From NCBI RefSeq assembly GCF_003325355.1, contig NZ_CP030850.1, forward strand, positions 930,001-994,000: DNA of 64,000 nt, written 5' to 3'. Each line of letters begins with the position of its first letter. Position 1 is the stretch's first letter. Source of the DNA: Runella rosea (GTDB lineage: Bacteria; Bacteroidota; Bacteroidia; Cytophagales; Spirosomataceae). The translations under genes and the position numbers were made by a program. The notes beneath the pieces are model-generated. The model did not search any database, was not told the DNA's origin, and saw only the letters and a program-made list of their open reading frames with translations. Shown here piece after piece: positions 16,907-26,432 of the stretch.

Positions 16907-19198
16907 TTAAAAATCAGATGACAACTCAGGCGCCTTACTCCCCCATGTCTCATTTGGCTTCGGACCCATTTTCAACACCAACGTTCCTCCTTTTGTCAGT
17001 TGTTCATGGGTTAAATAAGGCTTTGAAAACGGTTTGCCATTCAACGAAGCCGACTGAATGTAGGCATTTGTAGGTGAATTATCCGTCGCATTTATTTTGA
17101 ACAATTTACCGTTCGGCATCGTCACCGACAGCTCATTAAAACTCGGACTGCCCAAAATATAAACGGGTTTTCCAGGACATACGGGATAAAAACCCATCAT
17201 GCTAAACACCAACCACGATGACATCTGTCCGCCATCTTCATTGCCACTGAGTCCACCTGGGTCGGCAGTGTATTCCTCTTTGATCAACTGACGTACCCAA
17301 CGCTGGGTTTTCCAAGGAGCGCCGCCGTAGGAATACAAATAAGAGGTATGATGGCCTGGCTCGTTGCCATGCCAGTAGTATCCTTTTTCAAACATTGAAT
17401 CCAATTTAGCGATAAAAGGCGCTCGGCCGCCCATGATTTTCATCAATCCACCCACATCATGCGGAACAAACCAAGTATATTGGGCGGGGGAGCCTTCGGT
17501 GATGAACGAAGCTCTCAAGGCAAAAGGGTTAAAATTAGGGCTCCAACGACCGTCGGCATACCTTCCGCGCGCCCAGCCAGTTTGAGGATCAATGACGTTC
17601 CGAAAATTAGCCGCTCTCAACGCCAACGTTTTTTGATCTTCGGTATGGCCTAGCGCCTTGGCAAGGGTACTAAGGCAAAAATCGTCGTAGGAATATTCGA
17701 GGGTACGGGAGGTCTGCTCTCGCTTGTGAAAAGCCTGCCATACAGAATCTTCTAGGGGAATGTAGTTGTATTTTAAATAACTTTCCATACCCCTTCTCCC
17801 CTTCCCTGACTCATAGCTTTTGGGGTCTTTGTTGGCCTCAAAAGCATTCTTACGTAAATACTGATAGGCCGACTGAACATCAAAATTTCTAATTCCTTTG
17901 GCGTAAGCATCGGCCACAACCGAAGCCACATGGTCGCCAATCATGGCGGCGGTGTATTGATTCCAACACGGAAAAATGGGCATCCATCCGCCTTGCTCAG
18001 CCTTTTTGGTCAATGACTGCATCATGTGGCCGGTACGTTTTGGCTCCAACAACACGTGCAGTGGCATGGCCGCCCGGAAGGTATCCCAAAGACTGAAATC
18101 GCAGTAATAATCAAATCCGTTGGCGGTATATATTTGAGTGTCGTCCGCAAAACCCGGATAGCGCCCGTCAACATCCGAAAAAAGACGTGGCGTATGTTTG
18201 GCGTGATACAAAGCGGTATAAAAAACGGTTTTATCTTGCTCAGTTCCTTTCACCTTTACTTTACCCAATTCGAGGTTCCAAGCCTGTTCGGCTTTCTGCT
18301 TGATTTGGTCAAAATTCAGGGTCGAAAGTTCGGCATCAAGATTTCGTCGAGCCCCTTCCAAATCAGTAAATGATGTTCCTACCCGTACATTGACGACGAG
18401 ATTTTCTTCAGACTCAAATTCTACATAAGCCCCTACATTCTCACGCCTCCCATTTCCTTTCGCCTGTCTTTCAGAATGTTGAACACCGTTAGATTTCCAA
18501 GTCCCGTAAGATTTAAAAGATTTTTCGAAAGTGAGCACATAAAACCCACTGAATCCTGCGGGTTGCCCTGCTCCTTGATAAATCCGGTGGACGGGATTGA
18601 AAACCACAATTTCTTTACGCTCTGGAAAAATTTCTACATAGCCCTCTCCTTCGTCGCTGTTGGGTTCAATGACTAAATAAGCGGCTTCTTTTTGACGAAA
18701 GGTAAACCGTAAAAGCCCCGCTCGTTGGGTAGCGGTGAGTTCGGCTTTAATTTTTGATTCAAGGAGTTCAACGGAATAATAAGCGGGTGTAACCACCTCA
18801 TTTGTGTGTGTAAAACTGGCAGCTCTCTCTTCTGCCAAAACCTTCAGTTTTCCAGAAACGGGCATAACAGCCATACTCCCGTAATCCTGTACGCAACTTC
18901 CATTGAGCCAATGCGAAGCCCGGAATCCATTGATTTTAGGGTCGTTGTAATAGTAAGGAGCAATACATTTTGTTTCTGTTGAACGGGTTTGCGGCGTCCA
19001 AGTGGTCATACCATGCGGATGGCCAATCACAGGTGAGATTTGCCCTCGCAATTCACTGGCTCCTTCGCTGTGCCGACGGGCACTTTCAGTAACCGCAGGG
19101 GCTGACCCAATGTAAGGGTTGACGTACTGTATGGGGCTTTTTTGGGCGAAACAAAGAGACGGTAAGAAAAGAATTACGGCTAAATTTAGATAGTTCAT
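16907..19198 (-). CDS. Exported GH92 family alpha-mannosidase
   Basis: The 763-residue protein has a signal peptide (MNYLNLAVILFLPSLCFA) and the whole GH92 body. It begins QYVNPYIGSA, has VIGHPHGMTTWTPQTR and GFRASHWLNGS in the N-terminal domain, then the catalytic barrel with DTFRAAMPLHVLLEP, and GLSGNEDGGQMSSWLVFSMMGFYP, the calcium/acid region of GH92. GH92 enzymes are calcium-dependent exo-mannosidases acting on mannose oligosaccharides or N-glycans. It follows the LytS/LytTR pair on the same strand, but a terminator separates them. There is no SusCD pair nearby. Confidence 0.9.
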   Translation of the reverse strand: MNYLNLAVILFLPSLCFAQKSPIQYVNPYIGSAPAVTESARRHSEGASELRGQISPVIGHPHGMTTWTPQTRSTETKCIAPYYYNDPKINGFRASHWLNGSCVQDYGSMAVMPVSGKLKVLAEERAASFTHTNEVVTPAYYSVELLESKIKAELTATQRAGLLRFTFRQKEAAYLVIEPNSDEGEGYVEIFPERKEIVVFNPVHRIYQGAGQPAGFSGFYVLTFEKSFKSYGTWKSNGVQHSERQAKGNGRRENVGAYVEFESEENLVVNVRVGTSFTDLEGARRNLDAELSTLNFDQIKQKAEQAWNLELGKVKVKGTEQDKTVFYTALYHAKHTPRLFSDVDGRYPGFADDTQIYTANGFDYYCDFSLWDTFRAAMPLHVLLEPKRTGHMMQSLTKKAEQGGWMPIFPCWNQYTAAMIGDHVASVVADAYAKGIRNFDVQSAYQYLRKNAFEANKDPKSYESGKGRRGMESYLKYNYIPLEDSVWQAFHKREQTSRTLEYSYDDFCLSTLAKALGHTEDQKTLALRAANFRNVIDPQTGWARGRYADGRWSPNFNPFALRASFITEGSPAQYTWFVPHDVGGLMKIMGGRAPFIAKLDSMFEKGYYWHGNEPGHHTSYLYSYGGAPWKTQRWVRQLIKEEYTADPGGLSGNEDGGQMSSWLVFSMMGFYPVCPGKPVYILGSPSFNELSVTMPNGKLFKINATDNSPTNAYIQSASLNGKPFSKPYLTHEQLTKGGTLVLKMGPKPNETWGSKAPELSSDF

Positions 19199-19229
19199 AC
19201 GGCAGAATTGATAATAGCCATAAAAAAAG

Positions 19230-19262
19230 ATAAAGGCTTTTTTATACTCAAAAAGCCTTTAT
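19230..19262 (-). terminator. Hairpin terminator after the LytTR gene
   Basis: ATAAAGGCTTTTT (19230-19242) and AAAAAGCCTTTAT (19250-19262) are perfect complements around a 7-base loop. It lies 47 bases beyond the LytTR stop and upstream of the GH92 start, and so separates the two units. Confidence 0.75.
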
Positions 19263-19309
19263 TTCTATGTTTATTCGGGCGATTTATTCCTTCAAAGAAA
19301 CGGAAATAT

Positions 19310-20029
19310 TTAGTTTTCGCCGATAGATTTCATAAACTCTTCCACGTATTGCTCGCCAACGGGTATGATAGCTTCTCCAATGTGAATTTTCAGATTTCTT
19401 ACCGACTGAATTTTATCCAACGAAACAATATAAGATTTATGTACCCGCATAAATTCGTGCGAAGGCAATTTTTGCTCAATCCCTTTCAGAGTCATACGGG
19501 TAATAACGGGATGGCGGGCCGAAGTAAGGTAGATTTTTACGTAATCCTTCAATCCTTCGATGTAGGTGATTTCATCGTAACGAATTTTTACGAGTGCATA
19601 ATTGGCGTTAACAAAAAAATGCGTCGATAATAACTCAGGGGCGGGTGTCTGCTGTCGCAGTTTAAAGAGTTCGAATGCTTTATTGGCAGCCTTCAAAAAC
19701 CGCTCAAACGAAACAGGTTTAAGCAAATAGTCAACCACATCAAGTTCAAATCCTTCCAGCGCATATTGCTCATAGGCCGTGATGAAAATAACCATGGGAG
19801 ACGACGATTGTCCCTGCAACGATTTCAAAAATTGGACACCCGTAATTCCAGGCATTTGGATGTCTAAAAAAATCAAATCTGCATTCTGTTCGTGCAGTAT
19901 ATCCATTGCCTCAAAAGCGTTTTGGCAGCTTGCCACCAATTCCATAAAAGGAATCTGGCGGATATTATCTTCCAAAAGTTCGAGCGCCAAAGGCTCATCA
20001 TCAACGGCAATACAGCGAAGTTTATGCAT
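19310..20029 (-). CDS. LytTR-family response regulator
   Basis: The 239-residue protein has a receiver domain (CIAVDDEPLALELLEDN, phosphoacceptor Asp in LIFLDIQMPG near residue 55, ITAYEQYALEGFELDVVDYLLKP split here) and a C-terminal LytTR DNA-binding domain (ITYIEGLKDYVKIYL, FMRVHKSYIVSLDKI). It is paired with the LytS-type kinase 47 bases upstream on the same strand. The regulated genes are unknown. Confidence 0.9.
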   Translation of the reverse strand: MHKLRCIAVDDEPLALELLEDNIRQIPFMELVASCQNAFEAMDILHEQNADLIFLDIQMPGITGVQFLKSLQGQSSSPMVIFITAYEQYALEGFELDVVDYLLKPVSFERFLKAANKAFELFKLRQQTPAPELLSTHFFVNANYALVKIRYDEITYIEGLKDYVKIYLTSARHPVITRMTLKGIEQKLPSHEFMRVHKSYIVSLDKIQSVRNLKIHIGEAIIPVGEQYVEEFMKSIGEN

Positions 20030-20076
20030 AACTCAGTAGTTAAAATTGATACTAGACACTTCAAAAAGACGGACTA

Positions 20077-21156
20077 TTACTTTAACGTAATTTCCACTTC
20101 CGTAATGAAGATGTCCTTCTCCTTAGATATTTTAAGTGTATGTTGTTCTGGATAAAGCAGTTCCAATCTACGACGAACGTTGGCTAAGCCTATCCCCGAA
20201 CTCCCATCTTTGGATTCTACAAAATCGCTGTTGAATCGGTTTTGTACTCTAAAATGCAGTTTATGTTTGTTGGTTGCCAATGCGATTTGAATGTAGGGTT
20301 CCCGAATAAAACCCGTCCCGTGTTTAAAGGCATTTTCCACAAACGGAATCAATAGCATCGGCTCAAGCGCTAAGCCATTGGTGGGCGTTGCGAAGTCCAT
20401 TTCCACTTTAACTTTATTACCAAAACGCATTTGTTGCAATTCAACGTAGCTCTTGAGGTAATTCATTTCTTTATCCAACGGTATTCTGGCATCGTCAGAG
20501 TCATAGAGCATATATCTGAGCAAATCCGACATTTTGACAATCATTGGTTCCAACAAATCTGACTTCTTACGGGCCAATGCCGCCAAGCTGTTCATCAGAT
20601 TGAACATAAAGTGAGGGCTTATCTGCGACCGCAAAAACGACAATTCAGATTGTAAACGTACTTTTTCCTGCTCATTTTGGAGACGATGCTCGCGTTGGTA
20701 ATCACTTAATAATTGAAAACAGGTACTGACTCCAATAACTGAAATAAGCGAATAAAAAGTTGAATACGTAAACCAAGTCCTTGGCGCAAATCCCATCATC
20801 CAATAACGAAAGAAATAGGTAATCGTCAGAACAACGATAAAAGTGGTCAGAATGATAAGCAAATAAATGCCCAAGCCATGTTTTTTAAAGACTTTGGGAA
20901 GCAATACTTCTGAATTAGCGTAAAATATCAATACCGAAAAAAACTGACTAAAATAGAAAGTCATTTGCCAAATTCGCTCTTTTTCCTCATTTGTTAGCTT
21001 TGAAGGCGTATCAGCAGCGGGTTGCTGAGATTGAATCAAGATGAAAGGTAAAAAGATAAAACATGCCCAAAAGAAAATATGGGTGAAGACAACCAGAAGT
21101 TGCCGCCAGCGTATTTTACCAGGAGGAGCAGGTAAAGTAAGAGTAGGAGCCGACAT
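20077..21156 (-). CDS. LytS-type sensor histidine kinase
   Basis: The 359-residue kinase has four hydrophobic segments in about the first 165 residues and then a His_kinase domain with QISPHFMFNLMNSLAAL (phosphoacceptor His), N-box VENAFKHG, and GIGLANVRRRLELLYP as G-box. All catalytic boxes are canonical, which makes it a useful reference for the degenerate kinase at 48406. It presumably phosphorylates the LytTR regulator encoded just downstream. Confidence 0.9.
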   Translation of the reverse strand: MSAPTLTLPAPPGKIRWRQLLVVFTHIFFWACFIFLPFILIQSQQPAADTPSKLTNEEKERIWQMTFYFSQFFSVLIFYANSEVLLPKVFKKHGLGIYLLIILTTFIVVLTITYFFRYWMMGFAPRTWFTYSTFYSLISVIGVSTCFQLLSDYQREHRLQNEQEKVRLQSELSFLRSQISPHFMFNLMNSLAALARKKSDLLEPMIVKMSDLLRYMLYDSDDARIPLDKEMNYLKSYVELQQMRFGNKVKVEMDFATPTNGLALEPMLLIPFVENAFKHGTGFIREPYIQIALATNKHKLHFRVQNRFNSDFVESKDGSSGIGLANVRRRLELLYPEQHTLKISKEKDIFITEVEITLK

Positions 21157-21342
21157 AACAATACGATTTAATTTCGGAAAAGAGTCGATGAGCCACTAAA
21201 TTTAATAAAATTTTAATCAAGCTCTAGCTGAAAGTTAGCAAATAACGGTTTCTCTATTTAAAGGAAGCGACGTCTAGTAAGAATTTTTAGACGAAATTGC
21301 ATCTGACGGGGATAATCAAGGCATAAAATTATTGGGGTGTCA

Positions 21343-22281
21343 TTAACCCAGTTCTATCACCTTTCCCGAAATGTTCTGTTTCATTTTTTCGGGGATAACA
21401 TTCAGGATTTCGGTTTTCATTGCTTCAATAATGCTCTTTTTGAGGTGATGCCGGAGCATTACCAGACTAACCTCTCGGGTGGGAGTAGGAACGTGAAAAT
21501 GACGAACCTGCAACCGCTGCTTCTCCGTTAAATCCCGCAGTGACAATTCGGGCAAAATCGTTACGCCACCATAATGTTCCACCATCCGTTTGAGGGTTTC
21601 GATACTTCCTGCCTCGTATTCAAAATTTCGCATGTGCGAATTCTGCTTCCGCAACTCACAGATATTCAGGATTTGTCCCCGTATACAATGTCCTTCCTCC
21701 AAAAGCCAAAGGTGATTGGGGTCAATGTCTTCCGAAAGGATAAATTCTTTTTGGTACGCTTTTTCTGATTCTGAAAGGTAAGCCACAAACTCCTCGTAAA
21801 AAAGCGGGTACTCCGTAATTCGATCATCCTGCAAGGGGGTAACCACGATTCCCACGTCGAGCAAATCCTTGTTTAGTTTAGAAATAAGCTGTTCGGTAGT
21901 CAATTCGATTACTTTCAGCTTTACCTGCGGGTATTTTTTTATAAAATTATCCAAAAACAACGGCAAAAGGTACGGCGCCAGCGTTGGGATGATTCCTACC
22001 CGAATCTCCCCTGCTACGGTTCCGCGATGTTCATCAACAATATCCTTAATTTGGGCTGATTCACGCAGCAGAAGCCGCGCTTGTTTAATGACCAACTGGC
22101 CTATTTCAGTCGGGACAACGGGTTGTTTACTGCGGTCAAAAAGTTTTACGCCCAACTCATCTTCCAATTTTTGGACTTGCATACTCAGGGTCGGCTGCGT
22201 GACGCAGCAGTTTTCAGCCGCCATTGCAAAATGCCGATACGTATCCAAGGCAACCAAATATTCAAGTTGTACGAATGTCAT
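21343..22281 (-). CDS. oxyR: OxyR-type LysR peroxide sensor
   Basis: The 312-residue LysR protein has an N-terminal winged helix (LEYLVALDTYRHFAMAAE, TQPTLSMQVQKLEDELG) and an effector domain holding the two redox cysteines, C199 and C208, in EEGHCIRGQILNIC. Their positions and nine-residue spacing equal those of E. coli OxyR. It should form a disulfide on peroxide exposure and activate antioxidant genes. No catalase, ahpC or dps gene is next to it here. Confidence 0.85.
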   Translation of the reverse strand: MTFVQLEYLVALDTYRHFAMAAENCCVTQPTLSMQVQKLEDELGVKLFDRSKQPVVPTEIGQLVIKQARLLLRESAQIKDIVDEHRGTVAGEIRVGIIPTLAPYLLPLFLDNFIKKYPQVKLKVIELTTEQLISKLNKDLLDVGIVVTPLQDDRITEYPLFYEEFVAYLSESEKAYQKEFILSEDIDPNHLWLLEEGHCIRGQILNICELRKQNSHMRNFEYEAGSIETLKRMVEHYGGVTILPELSLRDLTEKQRLQVRHFHVPTPTREVSLVMLRHHLKKSIIEAMKTEILNVIPEKMKQNISGKVIELG

Positions 22282-22484
22282 AGGTTTTATCTATCAAAAC
22301 ATAAATAATATTGATTTGATTCATAAAAGTGATAAAGGTACATTTGTATTCAACAAATGTAGGATTTAACTTCTCAATCTTTTGAGTGTCATTTCTAAAG
22401 GCTTGGGCATAAACGCTGAATCTATAACGTACCCCAAAAACACGCATCAACACTTGCCTAACGTATGAGATAAACAGTAATAAG

Positions 22485-22510
22485 AAGGTCTGGTGTGATT
22501 ACCAGACCTT
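22485..22510. terminator. Hairpin terminator after patB
   Basis: AAGGTCTGGT (22485-22494) and ACCAGACCTT (22501-22510) form a perfect 10-bp stem with a 6-base loop just past the stop of the minus-strand aminotransferase gene. The T run on the minus strand is weak (CTTATTA). Confidence 0.7.
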
Positions 22511-22518
22511 TCTTATTT

Positions 22519-23649
22519 TTACACAAAAACCGTTTTCATTCTCCTCAAAACTTCTTCAAGCGTAGCGCGGGTACAGGCAAAATTGAGTCGAATAAAACCT
22601 GGCTCTCCAAAGATTGCCCCATCATTGATGCCAACACCTGCCTCTTCGAAGCGTTTGGCTACGTCGGTTAAGCCACTATCACGAGTGTCAATCCACGCCA
22701 AATACGTAGCTTCCAATGGCCTCATTTTCAATCCTTTCATTCGATTTACTGCCGCCAAAAGTAAATCATGATTCTCTTTTAAATAATCCAACAACTCCTC
22801 ATGCCACGACGCTCCATCTCGGTAGGCCGCCAACGCGGCTTCGTACGCATACGCCGAAAGCATGGGCATCAATCCTGCTTTGGTATGGACAAATTTGGCG
22901 CGGAGTTCTTCATTGGCAATCACCACCAACGAACAACCCAAGCCCGCCAGATTGAAGGTTTTGCTTGGGGCGAGTAATGTAATGCTGTTTTGAGCAGCTT
23001 CTGGGCTGAGTGTGGCGTAGGAAATGTGTTTTTTAGTATCGTCCAATATCAAATCACAATGGATTTCGTCTGAACAAACAATAATACCATGACGTTGGCA
23101 AATGTCATGCAAGTGTTGCAGCTCATCCCGCGTAAACATTGTACCCACGGGATTGTGGGGATTACAAAGCAAAAACAGTTTGGTGTTTGGCCTAATGGCC
23201 GCTTCAATCGCCTCAAAATCAAGCGTCCAACGCTCCTTTTCTAATTTCAAAGGTACTTTCTGCGATTCACGATCGGCCATTTCGATTTCAATCATAAAAG
23301 GATGATACACCGGCACCGCTGTCATCACCCCTTCACCCACCTGCGTGAACGCCCTAATCGCAAGGCCAATGGCCGGTACTAAACCTCCCAGCCATAGCAT
23401 CCATTTTTTATCAATTTCCCACGCATGACGCATACGAAGACGTTCCATCATAACCTCATTCAGTTCATCAGGACAGCGAGAATAGCCAAAAACGCCATGT
23501 TGAGTAACTCTATTTAACGCTTCAAGTATGGGAGGTGCGGCCTGAAAGTCCATGTCGGCCACCCAAACTGGCAGGACATTCTCGGGATATTTATCCCATT
23601 TATAACTATTGGTGTGGCGACGGTTGATTTCTGTATCGAAAATGCTCAT
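22519..23649 (-). CDS. patB: PatB/MalY-type PLP-dependent C-S lyase/aminotransferase
   Basis: The 376-residue protein starts MSIFDTEINRRHTNSYKWDKY and has VLPVWVADMDFQAAPPI, the classic PatB/MalY opening. The PLP lysine is in LLAPSKTFNLAGLGCS, and LCNPHNPVG and SDEIHCDLIL are the other fold-type I landmarks. It probably cleaves cystathionine or cysteine conjugates (cystathionine beta-lyase), giving homocysteine for methionine synthesis. metE is in the window but 30 kb away. It is monocistronic. Confidence 0.85.
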   Translation of the reverse strand: MSIFDTEINRRHTNSYKWDKYPENVLPVWVADMDFQAAPPILEALNRVTQHGVFGYSRCPDELNEVMMERLRMRHAWEIDKKWMLWLGGLVPAIGLAIRAFTQVGEGVMTAVPVYHPFMIEIEMADRESQKVPLKLEKERWTLDFEAIEAAIRPNTKLFLLCNPHNPVGTMFTRDELQHLHDICQRHGIIVCSDEIHCDLILDDTKKHISYATLSPEAAQNSITLLAPSKTFNLAGLGCSLVVIANEELRAKFVHTKAGLMPMLSAYAYEAALAAYRDGASWHEELLDYLKENHDLLLAAVNRMKGLKMRPLEATYLAWIDTRDSGLTDVAKRFEEAGVGINDGAIFGEPGFIRLNFACTRATLEEVLRRMKTVFV

Positions 23650-23742
23650 TATTTAGAAAAGTAGGGAGTAATAAATAGTAATTTGACGCATTGATTTTGA
23701 CGCTTAAAACACATTTGATTGATATTCAATTCCCAGCCCAAT

Positions 23743-24951
23743 CTAATGGGTTGGTTTATCCTGCGCGGGGGCGGAAGCATGATAATCATGTTGAATCATT
23801 TGGGCGTATTTTTCCATTAATTCAAGCACACGTGCCCGACTTGTGGATTGAACAATGAGCCCCACGTGGTATTCTTCATTCATTCGCCACACAATTTCAG
23901 GGTCATTGAACGGCGATGAATCGGGCCATTGCTGACGGGCTAACGAAATGATAATTCCTGAGTAATCATCTCGAACATCGGGCAAGGTATAACTTTCTCC
24001 CTTGGCCAAGGCATTTTCCACTTTGGCCCATTCCTTCCATAAATTAATACCCGATGACATTTCCACCATTTCGGCCAAGTGTGCCCCTCCTACCCGAGAG
24101 GCCGTTTCCAGAAAATAAAACTCCCCGTCTTCGTGACATTTGATAACTTCCGTGTGCGACGCGCTGTAGTTCATGTTAAATGCTTTCAGCACCTGTTCAT
24201 TCATTTTTTTGAGAGCTTTGGCATCTTTAGAATTAAATTCCACCGTCACGGAGCGAAAGATTCCGCCTCCGTGCGCCACTTCAAACGGTGTATTGAGGTA
24301 CTCACTACTGCGCTGAAATAGCACCTTCCCACCCAGCGTAAGCGCATCGACGTGATAGACGGCCCCCGGTTTAAATTGTTCTATCAAAAACAAGTGCCTT
24401 TCTTCGCCCAAGCTGTGAATGGTCTGCCATGCTTCATCAAAACTATACACTTTTTTTATGCCTGCCGCTGAAGCTTCCGCGCGAGGTTTGATGACCCACG
24501 GTGGAGTGGATGCCCGCAAATAATCCGTAATTTCTACGTCATTAAACAAAGCACTGAACACGGGCACTTTAATTCCCGCATCACGGGCCTGCACCCTCAT
24601 AGCCAGCTTATCACGAAAATAACGAGCCGTGGTTTGACCCATGCCCGGAATCCGAAAATGCTCCCGTACCGTAGCCGCTTTTTCCACGTCAAAATCATCC
24701 AAGGCCACCACCCGGTCTATTTTTCGGGTCCGCATCACGTAGGCCATTCCTTTAATCATGTTCTCAAAGTTGGAAAGCGAATTGGAATCATCTTCCAAAT
24801 AAAAAATCTCATCGATAGATTCGTGGGGCCAGGCTTTGCCTTCGGTTCTTTTGGCCGTCAGCAAATAGACCGTGTTGCCGGCTTCCTTGCAGGCCCGCAA
24901 AAAATCCCCTCCTTTAAAGTAACAGGTGATACAGAGAAACGTAAGGCTCAT
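23743..24951 (-). CDS. ATP-grasp family ligase-like protein
   Basis: The 402-residue protein has a pre-ATP-grasp domain (LTFLCITCYFKGGDFLRA) and an ATP-grasp domain from about residue 110, with WVIKPRAEASAAGIKKV as the nucleotide-binding lysine strand and FLETASRVGGAHLAEMVE as the metal-binding end. These enzymes join a carboxylate to an amine or thiol by an acyl-phosphate. Substrates cannot be told. It is alone and divergent from the permease gene at 25093, with no peptide or siderophore synthesis genes beside it. Confidence 0.75.
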   Translation of the reverse strand: MSLTFLCITCYFKGGDFLRACKEAGNTVYLLTAKRTEGKAWPHESIDEIFYLEDDSNSLSNFENMIKGMAYVMRTRKIDRVVALDDFDVEKAATVREHFRIPGMGQTTARYFRDKLAMRVQARDAGIKVPVFSALFNDVEITDYLRASTPPWVIKPRAEASAAGIKKVYSFDEAWQTIHSLGEERHLFLIEQFKPGAVYHVDALTLGGKVLFQRSSEYLNTPFEVAHGGGIFRSVTVEFNSKDAKALKKMNEQVLKAFNMNYSASHTEVIKCHEDGEFYFLETASRVGGAHLAEMVEMSSGINLWKEWAKVENALAKGESYTLPDVRDDYSGIIISLARQQWPDSSPFNDPEIVWRMNEEYHVGLIVQSTSRARVLELMEKYAQMIQHDYHASAPAQDKPTH

Positions 24952-25092
24952 AGGTTTTCAAAGTTTGTGTTTTAGGACAATTGATGACCACCCCCGACTA
25001 GGCGTAAGACTAGGTTGATTAAAAAGAATGTGTTTCCTTTGCAGGGACTTTTCAAACATACAAACTATCAATCTTTCAACCAAACGCAGGCT

Positions 25093-26313
25093 GTGAATTT
25101 CCCCGTTTTCGTGGCTCGTCGCATACGTCAGCCCCAGCAAGCCACTTTCTCGGCTACTGTTTCCCGAGTAGGCATTGCCTCCATCTCCTTAGGGGTTGCT
25201 GTGGGCATTGTGGCCCTGTCGGTCTTATTTGGGTTTAAAGACACGATTTATCAAAAGGTTTTTCTTTTTGGCTCTCATATTCAGGTCTCCAAACTATCGC
25301 TCAACCAATCATTTGAAGAATCACCGATTTTGCTCCATACGCCCGTCTATGATCAATGGCAAAAAATCCCGGGGATTCGCCACCGACAGGCCGTTGCGCA
25401 CAAGGCGGGTATTCTCAAAACGCCTGACGAACTCCAAGGGGCCGTCATTAAGGGAGTGGGCCGTGATTACGACTGGGATTTGTTGAAAGAAAGTTTGGTT
25501 GAAGGCCGCCCCATTCAATTTTCAGATACTTCTTACGCCGAAGAAATCATTCTGAGTCGGGTCATTGCCCAAAAATTAAACTTAAAAGTAGGTGATAACG
25601 TCGTGATGTATTTTGTCCAAAATCCACCGCGCGTCCGCAAACTCAACATTGTAGGCATTTACGAAACCAATCTCGAAGAGTTTGATAATCAGCTGGTTTT
25701 AGGAGACATTGGCTTGGTACAGCGTCTCAACGGCTGGGGACCAGATTCGGTCGGAGCGTATGAATATTTTGTCAATGATTTTGACCAATTGGAGTCATCG
25801 GCCAAAACCTTATACGGCCAACTCCCTGCCGATATGCGCATGGAACGGGTCACGGACCGGTTCAGACCTTTGTTTGAGTGGCTCCAATTATTGGACCAAA
25901 ACACGAGTGTTTTATTGGTCTTGGTGCTGTTTGTTACGTGTTTCAACATTGCTTCAGTTTTGCTCGTCATGATGATGGAACGGACACCGATGGTGGGCCT
26001 CCTCAAAACGCTCGGCAGTCCCAATGCACAAATACGACGCATCTTTTTTTTCGTAGGTATTCAACTGTCTGTCAAAGGTTTACTTATTGGCAACCTCATT
26101 GGCATTGGCCTCTGTTGGGTTCAATCCCGTTTTAAACTTATTCCCCTCGACGCCACTAATTATTTTATGAATACGGTTCCAATCGTGTTTGATTGGAAAG
26201 CAATTCTGTTGCTCAATGCGGGCATCATTTTGCTCATTGCGCTCATTTTACTCCTACCCACCATGATTATCAGTCGAATCAGGCCCGTACAAGCACTGGT
26301 GTTTAAAAAGTAA
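25093..26313 (+). CDS. FtsX/LolE-like ABC transporter permease
   Basis: I choose the GTG at 25093, because from there the protein (406 residues) begins MNFPVFVARRIRQPQ, the usual opening of this Bacteroidota family; the frame is open 26 codons further up. There are four transmembrane segments: one near residue 30 (ISLGVAVGIVALSVLFGF), then three in the C-terminal third with a large periplasmic part between. This is the MacB/FtsX-LolC/E layout, often used to extract lipoproteins. No LolD-like ATPase gene is adjacent, so the partner is elsewhere. Confidence 0.8.
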   Translation: MNFPVFVARRIRQPQQATFSATVSRVGIASISLGVAVGIVALSVLFGFKDTIYQKVFLFGSHIQVSKLSLNQSFEESPILLHTPVYDQWQKIPGIRHRQAVAHKAGILKTPDELQGAVIKGVGRDYDWDLLKESLVEGRPIQFSDTSYAEEIILSRVIAQKLNLKVGDNVVMYFVQNPPRVRKLNIVGIYETNLEEFDNQLVLGDIGLVQRLNGWGPDSVGAYEYFVNDFDQLESSAKTLYGQLPADMRMERVTDRFRPLFEWLQLLDQNTSVLLVLVLFVTCFNIASVLLVMMMERTPMVGLLKTLGSPNAQIRRIFFFVGIQLSVKGLLIGNLIGIGLCWVQSRFKLIPLDATNYFMNTVPIVFDWKAILLLNAGIILLIALILLLPTMIISRIRPVQALVFKK

Positions 26314-26432
26314 GCTAACCGTCCAATAGAGTCATTCCTGCAAAGAACGTTTAATAAATCAGGAAGAAAATCGGGCCGACACATAAGTGAAATCATTAAT
26401 TTGGTTGTTTGATTTGAAACAGCCATTTAACA

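Noticed and set aside
22262-22453. 63-residue ORF upstream of oxyR
   Set aside because: It covers the oxyR start and promoter region on the same strand and has no domain or start signal; it is probably chance.
25015-25092. Upstream TTG start of the FtsX/LolE-like permease
   Set aside because: The GTG at 25093 starts with the conserved MNFPVFVARRI opening of the family; the 26 upstream codons carry no signal or conserved sequence.
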